In this document: piece by piece, positions 53,601-64,000 of the stretch
Position numbering within the stretch: the first letter of the stretch is position 1
How the letters are laid out: every line of letters starts with the position of its first letter
Assembly: GCF_016865235.1 (NCBI RefSeq)
Contig: NZ_CP064030.1
Coordinates: 4,464,001 to 4,528,000, forward strand
DNA from: Dyella caseinilytica
GTDB lineage: Bacteria > Pseudomonadota > Gammaproteobacteria > Xanthomonadales > Rhodanobacteraceae
Reading direction: 5' to 3'
Length of the DNA stretch: 64,000 bases
The notes under the pieces: generated by a model
Told to the model about the DNA's origin: nothing
Seen by the model: the letters and a program-made list of their open reading frames with translations, nothing else
Database searches by the model: none
Position numbers and translations under genes: made by a program

Positions 53601-56600
53601 CTATGGTGCTGTATCTCTACAGCGCTGGTTATGGTGCGCAGGAATCAGCGACCTATCCATTGACCAACGTCGGCAGCGGCGTGTGGCAAGTGGTGGTGCC
53701 GGTTTCATCGATTCAATCAGCCGGCATTACCGGTGCGGTGTATTACGGTTATCGCGCCTGGGGTCCGAACTGGACGTACAGTTCAAGCTGGACGAAAGGT
53801 TCGTCCACGGGCTTCGTCTCCGACGTTGACAGCAACGGCAACCGCTTCAATCCGAACAAGCTGATGCTCGATCCCTACGCGGAGGAAATCAGCCAAGATC
53901 CGCTCAACGCCAATAACCAGAATGCCGATATCTTTGCGACCGGCGCCACTGTCGATGCCAGTTTTGGCGTCGCCTATCGCCTGATCGACAGCGGCACCTA
54001 CGCACCCAAGGGCATCGTGCTTGCACCCAGCACGCAGAGCACCGGTACCAAACCGACTCGCGCGCAGAAAGACGACGTGATCTACGAAGTGAACGTGCGC
54101 GGCCTCACCAAGCAGGATCCGAACACCCCCACTCAGTATCAGGGCACTTATTACGGTGCAGGCCTCAAGGCGAGTTATCTGGCCAGCCTCGGCGTTACCG
54201 CGGTCGAGTTCCTGCCGATGCAGGAAACGCAGAACGACGAAAACGACGTCATCGCCGATTCGACGCAAGATCAGAATTACTGGGGCTACATGACGGAAGA
54301 TTACTTCGCGCCTGATCGCCGCTACGCCTATAACAAAGCAGCCGGTGGTCCGACCGCGGAATTCCAGGCAATGGTGCAGGCGTTTCACAACGCCGGCATC
54401 AAGGTGTACATGGACGTGGTCTACAACCACACCGCTGAAGGTGGCACGTGGAGCAGCACTGATCCGACAACCGCCACCATGTTCTCCTGGCGTGGCCTGG
54501 ACAATGCAACGTATTACGAACTCACCACCGGCAACCAGTATTTCTACGACGACACGGGAACCGGCGGTAACGTCAACACGTATAACCCCGTCGCGCGGCA
54601 GATGATCATCGACTCGCTCGCGTACTGGAGCAACACGATGGGCGTCGATGGCTTCCGCTTCGACGAAGCGCCGATCTTGGGTAACAACTGCCTCAACCAG
54701 TCTTACGAATCCGCCGCGCCCAACTGTCCGAATGGTGGTTTCAACTTCGATGCCGCCGATTCCAATGTCGCCATCAACCAGATCCTGGACAATCTCACCG
54801 TTCGTCCGGCCAGCGGCGGCAGCGGCGTTGATCTGTTTGCCGAACCGTGGAGCGCCAGCGGCGGTGATGATCAGGGACAGTTCCCGGTGGGTTGGTCGGA
54901 ATGGAATGGCGCGTTTGAAGCCACACTGCGTCAGGCGCAGAACGAACTCGGCAACATGACCATCTCGATCGGCCAGGATGCACAGGACTTCACCGGCTCC
55001 TCCAACATCTTCCAGGCCAACGGCCGCAATCCGTGGAACTCCACCAACTACATGGATATCCACGACGGCTTTACGCTGTTCGACGTGTACTACTGCGACA
55101 ACCCGAACAACAGCCAGGCTTGGCCTTATGGCCCATCGACCGGCGGCAGCACCACCAATTACAGCTGGAACCAGGGTGGCGCGGCGGAAGATCAACGTCG
55201 CGCCGCACGCACCGGCCTCGCCTTCACCATGCTCTCGGCCGGCACGCCGATCATGGCCGGCGGCGACGAATACCTGCGCTCACTGAACTGCAACAACAAC
55301 CCTTACAACGTCGACTCCACCGCCAACTGGCTCAATTACTCGTGGACAACCGATCAATCCAACTTCTACAACTTCGCGCAACGTGCCATCGCCTTCCGCC
55401 TTGCACATCCCTCATTGCGCCCAGCGAGCTGGTACACCAGCAGTCAAGTTGAATGGTGGGAACCCAGCGGTGTGGAAGCGACAACCAGCTACTGGAACGA
55501 TACCAGCAACTACGCCATCGCCTACACCATCAACGGCTCGTCCTTCAGCGACAACAACTCCATCTACATCGCCTACAACGGCTGGTCCGCCAGCGTCACC
55601 TTCACCCTGCCACCACCACCCACTGGCACCAACTGGTATCGCGTCACCGATACCTGCAACTGGAACGACGGCGCCAATACCTGGGTGACGCCAGGAAACG
55701 AAACATTGATCGGCGGAAGCGGTGCTACCTACAGCCAGTGCGCTCAGTCGCTGTTGCTGCTGATTTCCAAATGATCAGGTGACATAGAAAGCGCTGGGCA
55801 TTATTTCTAATCCATAAAAAACGGCCATCTCACATGAGATGGCCGTTTGCTTTGCTTCCCCGTTGAACAGGGCGTCTCCGGTCCTGCCAGAGTTGGACTA
55901 CCCAGGCTTACCAATTGGTCGGCTGGGTCGCGACGGCAACCGGATCGTTACCGACGTTTATGGTCGCCAAGGCGCCACCGAACGGATTGATCACAGAAAC
56001 CGTGTTGGAACCGCTGTTGGCCACAAACACATTGCCGCAAGCAACCGCGAGCGCGTCAGGTTCGGTACCCACCGTTACCGTTTCGACCAGCTTGCCGTCG
56101 AACGGGGTGATCACCGATACGGTGTTGGCATTGTAATTGGCCACATACATAAGCGCGCCAAAGAACTGCAGCGCAATGGCGTTGGCGCCGCTTCCCGCCG
56201 TGATCGTGGAAGTCACGGTATTGCTCGACGTGGAAATCACCGAGACATTACCGGCGTTGTAATCGGTCGCATATACATGAGCGCCATCGGGGCTGACCGC
56301 CACGCTATACGGGTTGTCTCCCAACGACACGGTGGCCGTCACGGTATTGGAGCCCGTAGCGATGACGGAAACATTCTCAGAATCAAGATTACCCACGTAC
56401 ACATTGGCGCCATTGGGGCTGACTGCCAGGCTATACGGAATCTGCCCCACCGCTACCGTAGCGGACACGGTGTTGGTGGCCGTGGCGATCACGGACACGG
56501 TGTTGGCGTCGGAGTTGGCCACATACAAGTAATTGCCATTGGGGCTGACGGCTACGGCTGCGGGAGAAGCGCCCACCGTCACCGTGGCAGTCACGGCATT

Positions 56601-59600
56601 GGTGGCTGCATCAATCACAGACACCGTGTCGCTGCCGAAATTGGCCACATACACGCTGTTGCCATCGGGGCTGACTGCGACGCCATTGGGTTCAGCTCCC
56701 ACCGTGATGGTGGCGGCTACCGTGTTGTTGACCGTGTTGACCACGGAGACAGTGCCGTCGTTGTAATTGGCTACATAAGCATTGTTGTTGTGAGCGAAGG
56801 CGGGCAGCGTTACCAACGCCATCAGCAACGGAAGCGTGCAACGGGCCGCGCCAGCAAACCAGCGGCGCCCCGCCGGACGCGTCTTGAACGTCGATTGATC
56901 GGTCATGATGAAATACCTCGGTAGAAGATCATGGGCGGCACAGTGCGCCCGGCACGAAACTCTTTCGTTACGTCGGCATGTGAACTGTAGGAGCACGCTC
57001 TACAGTGCTCCTGACCGGATGGATTGATACCCCTTGCCAACCGTCGTGCGTCCCGCGGACGATGATTGAAATGCGGAACGTCCCCTTCTGCGCGCATGCC
57101 GGCGCTCAACCTGTTCCACGGTAATGCTGTGGTCCCTTTCACGTACCGACGCTTGCGGGCATTGCCCTATCGCAGTGGGTACCGCTCAAGCATGCGCTCG
57201 CGCCATGACGGTACCTTGAAGTATTGGCGTCGATAAAAATGTCTTTTTTATTACTTCAAATAAAAGGGAATCACCGACATTTCATATTCAACGTCATAAA
57301 TAACTATTTTCGTCTCCAAGTCGTCCTGATTATCGATGTGGCATCCAAATTGGTGCTCGTTATGGCGCTGCGTAAACCGCGACGCACGAAAAAAAGAGGG
57401 AATGCACAGGCATCCCCTCTTTTCTGCTTCCTGCAGAGTCAAACGTGAAGCTTACTCGCCGAGGCAGGTGCCTACCTGCGTAGCGGTGAAGCTGCCTTTG
57501 CCGAGGGTCAAGAACTGCAGACCCGTGGTTCCACCGATGGTGGTTACTTTGGCTTGGACAGTGGAGCTATACGGAGATTCCAACAGACCCTGTACATCGG
57601 CCTGCTCCGTTCCATTGCCTTGCGCATTGCCGAGCAAGTACGAGATGGCCACGATCGGATAGGTGCCCGACGGCACGATGTTACCCGGCGTCGCATATTC
57701 CGCCGGATTCACCAGGGCGATGCACGACGTGGCGGGGACGGGCAAGCCCAGCGAGCTGAGCGTAGCGACAGTAGCCTCGCCATTGGTGGAACTGGCGCCA
57801 GTGATGACACTGTTGTAGGCCAGGTCGGCGGCAGTAATGGTGAGCTTGCTACCGAAGTTCGCGGTCGGGCTCAAACCACCCACGTCAGCAATGCTGATGC
57901 TGGGGTTCGTCTGCAAGGCGTTGGCGGTCTCCACATAGCCAATGCTGGCGGACGTGTTCTGGATAGCGGTGGCCACAGCCGGATTGCCGCTTGCACCTAC
58001 CCAATTGCTGGGGACAGTGGACTTGTACAAGCCAACCACCGTGGTGAAGGTCTGGTTCGCAACGAAGTGAGCGGAGGCAGAGCCGATTCCGAGGGCGGCG
58101 CAGGCATACGTCAGATGGTTGGAGAAGCTGAAGGTGGTGCCGCTGCCATCCGAGCGATACACAACGTTGATCGGCTGAGAATTGTTCAAGGTGTCACCCG
58201 ACTTCAGGGTGAACGCGCTAGCCAGATCTGAGCTATCCCAGTTGCTGTCCGTACCGGAGAAGATGTTGCACAGCTGCGTGTCACTGAAGTTCGCAGCGAC
58301 CACCGCATTACCCTGATCGTCGAGCAAGTTGAAAGCAATTGCCACCGCACCCGCCACAGCCGGGAACTCTGTGGGGTATTCAGTGGTGCCATTGGTGGAC
58401 TGGTAGTTCTCGTAATCAGATTCGGCCAGCGGAGCATCCGCACCCGCAAAGTTCGGCTGACCCAGGCTCGTTTCGCCAACCAGCGGGGCACCGAAGCCAG
58501 GAACGGTACCGACACTGTTCTTCGCGCAGGTGTTCTGCACACTGAACGCGGTCAGGAGACCGTTAACGGTCAAGCTAATCGGGCTGGCGAGGATGTCCTT
58601 GCCCGCGCCGCTGCCGGTCAGGCAATAGGAAACATTGGGGTTGCCCGACGTAGCTTCATACACGCCGAACAGCGAGGTCGCAGCGATGGGATCGGAAGTA
58701 TTGTCCGAGGAGGTTCCCCACACCTGCAGATTCGTGGCGGCATTGGTGCCAACATAACCGATCGATGGCAACGTCGCACCACCACCCACCAGCGTCGGCG
58801 ACGTCTGAGCGTGCGAAACGCCGGCCAGAGCCAACGCCAGAGCAGCGGCTACCAGCTTGGTGCGGGTGCTTAGCTTACGAATTCCGTAACTCATGGTTTT
58901 TCCCCATAGCACTTGTACCTCCGGAATTGGAGGCCGAGTCTTTTTACGCCCACGCAATGACGGTGCCATTAAGTATTAATGTCGTTGAATATGCGTTGTT
59001 GGTTACAACGTCTAATTATTTTTAAATTTTAAAAGTCATATTTTCTGTAATAAAAATAGAATGTGATGTGATGCACACGAAGGACGGATGCGCATCGTTT
59101 CATCATGGAAATTCACATTTTGTAGGCATTTGGATTTTTATAATCGAATGGGATTTTTGCAGGCGTTTTGCCGTCTTGCGACGGAAATAAATGACTTTCG
59201 ACCTTGACGATGATTCATGGCTTGATTGTTCCTCACGTTTCCACTCGTCACTCAAGCCTTCGCTGGAATGACGGCAACGCAGTTTGAAAAATCTCGGCCA
59301 ACTAGACGACTTCACGATTTTTGGAATCACGGCACCGTGAAACGTAAAGTGGCCTCAGCTCGTAGGCTGGGTTAGTGCCATATGATCCAGTACATGCGGC
59401 TGCTTTCACCCCGATTTTTCGGCAAAATTAGGCCCCCCTCCAAATCGGTCGAGATGTTCCATAACGCCTCACCGTCACCCCAACCCCCACTGGAATGACG
59501 AACAAAACGCGTGGGAATATTCACTGCAACGCTAAATTCAATGTGGGCAGTCGCAAGGTGTTGGCTCATAAACCGCCTCAAATTCCCGCAGCATGGAATA

Positions 59601-62600
59601 AACCTCCCGATCCAGCTCGGGCACGCTCGCAAGCGTCAAAAGTTCGTCGCTTTTCATGGCACACAGCACACAGCGGATAGCCGGGCGATGCCCTTCCATA
59701 CACCACGCATTTAATATCTTCATCAGTTTAATCAGCAGAAGGCCTTTTACTTTACTTGTTCCATTAATGCTGCGTTTCAACTGTTTTTCAAGCGAATAAG
59801 TAAGGCGCCGGCTAAATGCGCGATCTGAGATCGTATGCAATTGCTCCAATTGCTCGCGCGTACAGGCGGTGAGTAGGGATTCAGCCTTATCGTATTGGCG
59901 AAAATCGGAAAGCTGGATCAGTGTTTCGACAAGCGCACTCTGGTTCACGGCGATTCGTCCCAGTCCATTGTTTCCACGCGTATCCGGGCAACACCCGGCC
60001 CTCTTTGCGGGTTGATTCCGCAAAGGTCTTGCCTGCCTTTTTGCAGCTTGGGTTAAACGTCACGTTCCGCACCCTCGCCGTGCCTGTCTTTGGCTGAACT
60101 CACACGGGTTGCGCAGACTCAAACCGACTTACGTGACGGGTGGTGCGAATAAGCTATTTGCCGGATTGCTTCCTTATCGGTTTACGCAGCGCTTGTTCTA
60201 TGCGCTCGCTTAAGCGCAGAGCGACCGTTCCAACCTGCCGGAGCAGTCGCATACAAGTGCGCACAACTGCACGCCACATGTACACCCTTCGCAACAAGAA
60301 CGCCCAAGTATTGCTACTCCACCAACAGCTTGCGTTCGTCCATAGTTAGCGCTTGTTTGCGCGCATTGCTGAGTCGCCCTGCGCCGAGAACCTGCACGGG
60401 ACTATCAGGATCGTAGCCATTGGGGTTTTCATTGATCATGCCGCTACTGTCGCCTCCGAAGCCGAGTACTTGCACGGCAATGATCGACGGCTGCTTGCTC
60501 AGCGCATCGTTCTGTTGCTGCTGCACCATGTTCTGCGCCACTTTGCTCACGGCGCCTGCTGCAGCGGCGGCGGAAGTCAGCGCGCCCACATTGACCGTTG
60601 CCGTTACGGGTACGCCGATCTTGTTACCCTGCACCTGGATGTTTACGGCGTTCAACACTTGTGCGGCGGCTACCACCAGGTTGCCGGAGACGCGGATGCC
60701 AGCGTCACCCGCATCCACCGTACCGCGCGGCGCGATCAGATAGACGTTGCCCGATGCTGCCCCCGGAATGGTTTGCAAGGTGGCGATACCGGCGCCGGTG
60801 ACTTCGCCCTTGGCATCGATCAGGCAGAAAGCGTCCAAATCACACAGATACGTCGGCGGCGGGATCACCGCCACCGTTTTCGCACCCTGGCCCGCGTTGA
60901 TGTTGCCGTTGGAACTCCAGATCACCATGTTGCCGCCCTGCTCGGTAAAGATGCGGCTTTGCGCCAGCAGCAGGCTGCGATCGGTGAAGATGTCCACATT
61001 GCCCTGCTCCAGGGTGAGCACGCCCATGCTGTTGGGGCCGGCGACGACGACACCTTGGTCGGTAATCACGGGCGGCGCATCGACGCTGCCGATCAAAGCC
61101 TGGCCACCCGGACCCAGGATGCTGACGTTGCCACCCTGCTGGGTCTGAATGGTGGAACTGCGGATATCCAGATCGCCCGTATCCACCGTTTGCGCTTCGC
61201 CATTGAGTCCGCCGGCACCGGCACCATTGTCGGTATAACCCAGCGAAGCAGGGAACAGACTTTCGATGGCAGCGTAGCCGCGCGCGTACTGGTGATAGTA
61301 GGGGCTGCTGGGATCGTTGTAATCCGCACCAACCTCAGCCAGCAGCTTGAAGAACTCCTGTTGCACGAATTGCTGCTGCACATAGGTGGGCAATTGCTGG
61401 AACGCGGCCTGCGCCTGCTGCGTGGTCAGCACCACGTTGAGCTGATCCTGGACGAAACCGGTATCGACCACCTGACCGTCTTCCTGCTGCTCCATGAAAG
61501 TGACCAGATCTGGTAGCAAGCTGCCGAAGCCGTCCACGCCATTGGGATTGCTCAGGTACTTCGTGAGGAAGTTGCTGATGTCGATGCCCGGTCCGACACC
61601 AAACAGCACGTCGATGCTGGCGCCATCGTGGGGCAGATAAGGATTGAGCGCATTGCCAACGGTTTCGATGCCGGTCGGGATGGTGGTATTCGCCACCTCT
61701 GCATTTGCGTTGAGAATGTCGGTTTGGCTGGTGAATGGCCCCATATTGCGTCCCGCCTCCACATCCAGCGTGCCAACGCCGCTCAACTCAATAGCTGGCA
61801 CAAGCTGATAATTGAGGCCAACAGGCGCGAGAGTGGGTAACACACTAGGATCGTATTCGGTATCGTAGATACTGCCGCCCGCCGCGATCCGGGTGATATC
61901 TGACGCATGCGTCTGTTGGCCGATAAACGAAAGATCGACGATATTCTGGCCCGCGTAGATCAGTGCCGGCTTGTCCGGCTCGATCAGCATTTCATCCATC
62001 TGGATGCCGTTGGGCGCTGCTGTACCGTTGATGATGCTGCCATTGAGTGCGTAGATGCGTACCGGGGTGGCGTCAGCGTCATGCAGTCCGGCTTGGTATA
62101 GCTCTTCCTCATAACCTGTTCCGCCGTAAGTTTCGTCCTCCAGGTAGTGAATCAAGGCCAGCGTCGCAAAATCGGTGCTATCGGAACCCTCCGGCTGTAA
62201 GGGCGAAGGCAATACCGAAGCGGTCGCGTCGATCAAGCCAAAACCAGCCACACCGGATGTACCAGCACCATCAAGATCGTAGTTCTCCTGCGCAAGATTG
62301 ATGGAATCCGCTGCAAGCAGGCTCAGATCGCCAGTGGCCGAGGGATACAACCCCCCCGCGGTCAGAATATTGATACTGCCATTCAGTGCCGAGAAGTCGA
62401 GCGTCGACGGCAATATGCTAAGGCCATAGCTGTTTTGGCCTTCACCATACCTGTCGCCAAGTACTTGCGTTTCCCAGGTAAGGCTGCCCAGAGTCAGGTC
62501 GCCCGTTACGGTCGCCACGTTTACCGCCGAGTTGCTGCTATAGCTTTGATCGTCCGCAGTGAGGCCTGCTGGCGCGGCATAGGATGGGTCGAGGATGTCC

Positions 62601-64000
62601 GCGATATTCACGCCATCGCGGGCTTGCACATTCCATTGCGCATCCTGGAGAGCGAGCAAGGTGGAAACGGGTACCGATGTGGGGGCGCTGCTGGTCGAGA
62701 TAATCTGACCCGCTGCATCCGTGGTACCACTTGGCAAGACATAGGAGAAATCAGAACCGATCAGGCCACCGGCCGAAAGGCTGCCCGTTCCATTCGCGAC
62801 GAAATAACTGCCGCTGAGAATGTTGCCACCCGAGCTGACGCTGAGATTACCGCCCCCAACGGTCGTGATGGCGGTGCCAGCAGCATTGGCATACCAAGTC
62901 GTGGGCAGGGACACCGAGAGATCGCTGATATTGCCGCCCGCTGTGACGCTGACATTGCCACCCGCGCTCATTACGCCCTGATCGAAGTTGGCGAAATTGA
63001 TCGAGCTGGCGATGGTGCTGCCGTTCGCGTTGAAACTGTTGCCAGTCTCCATCCACGGCCACCAGAACTGACTGATCAATGCGCCCTGTGTGCCGGTGAT
63101 GGTACCGGTGGTGTCGTAGACCTGCTCGATACCATTGATGTTGCCACCCGCACTGAGCAGGACATTACCCGCGTTATCGGGGTTGACCTGGCCGGTAGCC
63201 AGTATGTCGGGTACAGCGCCTTCGCCGGGCACTGGAGTGACTATCGATACGCTGGTACCTGCCGCGGTGCCTGCCGCAGGTGCGCCAGCGGTATAGACCG
63301 CAGCGGGTGCGGCCGAATCCTGCCAATCGATATCGCCCGCCGCAACGATGTCGATGGACCCGGTGCCGGTGCGCACCACCGTGGGAAATTCCAGCACGTA
63401 GTTATTCGCAGCGCCACTGACGGTGTACTGCACAGCAAAATTGCCATTGAGATTGACATTGCCTGCACGGGTGTTCGCGACGACAGACAGCGGATTCACG
63501 CTGGCGAAATTTGCCCCAGCGACCAGCTGGTAGCTGCTGCTTGATCCACCCAGAAGCGTGGCGGACTCCAGCGAGGCCGGATTGCCAAGACTGGCCATAT
63601 TCGAGGGGCTGTTATTCGGCGCGACGGGTACAGGCGTTAGTCCGTTCGGATTACTGTCCGCCGGCGCATAGGGGGCATAGAAGAATTGTGATCCACCAAG
63701 CGAGTTAGGAGTGTTGGGGACGCCGCCGTTAGCGGCTGCGATGACGTTGCCCAGTGGACCGGCGCTCGATACGTAATACAGATAGTTGGCGTAACCGGCC
63801 ATATAGGCTTCGTACTCACCGACATACGTGCTGCTGTAATTGTTCGCTGTGGGCGTTAGCGGCAACAGCAACGGGGGCGGCGTCGCCGCCTGTGAAAGGG
63901 GGAGATTGCCATTGACACCCGAATTGCTGCTATTGAAGTTGGTGGTCAGCCAGCTTTGATACGCCGAAACGTAGCTGGCATAGCTAGTAAAGCTGGCTGG

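Overview
The window looks like chromosomal DNA of a high-GC gammaproteobacterium of the Xanthomonadales, most likely the Rhodanobacteraceae (Dyella/Luteibacter-like). I infer this from codon usage, from the many Sec-exported hydrolases, from an Oar-like TonB receptor followed by a TPR-sulfotransferase, from tandem S53 peptidases, from a close match to the Pseudomonas-type secreted isoamylase, and from dispersed REP-like hairpins (GTCATtCC-GCGAAAGC type). I see no rRNA, tRNA, CRISPR array, transposase or phage gene.

Layout. 1-5 kb: 5' part of a trimeric autotransporter adhesin running off the left edge, an AraC regulator and a NarL/FixJ response regulator. 5-17 kb: MFS transporter; a minus-strand operon of DyP peroxidase (with an encapsulin cargo peptide), encapsulin shell, a 65-residue protein and a bestrophin-like channel; a GNAT plus alpha-L-rhamnosidase pair; then small metabolic genes (NTF2-like, FAD disulfide reductase, YnfA, DUF6630-like). 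17-24 kb: Oar-like TonB receptor, TPR-sulfotransferase, and a divergent SDR/AraC pair. 24-33 kb: a minus-strand block in which an RHS protein appears split. A 1888-residue exported YD-repeat protein ends in six Fn3-like modules instead of the RHS core. It is followed by an exported FG-GAP protein, then by a short exported protein carrying only the RHS core plus a C-terminal variable domain, and two small AT-richer genes that could be immunity proteins. This is the most unusual part of the window.

33-43 kb: a ClpP/crotonase-like periplasmic protein that seems to lack its catalytic Ser and His, an Nramp (MntH) transporter, two tandem S53 peptidases that share a nearly identical 160-base leader, and a penicillin-acylase-type Ntn hydrolase. 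43-53 kb: signalling genes, namely a PAS-PAS-GGDEF diguanylate cyclase, a divergent response regulator/hybrid histidine kinase pair, a LysM-FecR protein, a CHASE2 protein without an output domain, and a DUF4142 protein. 53-64 kb: secreted isoamylase, a seven-repeat YVTN propeller, a PstS-like binding protein, a small hypothetical gene, and the C-terminal part of a filamentous-haemagglutinin-type exoprotein running off the right edge.

Taken together the region is dominated by the cell surface: adhesins at both ends, exported repeat proteins, polymer-degrading enzymes (rhamnosidase, isoamylase, peptidases, acylase), uptake systems and phosphorelay/c-di-GMP signalling. Functions are inferred from sequence motifs and family knowledge; no database search was possible.
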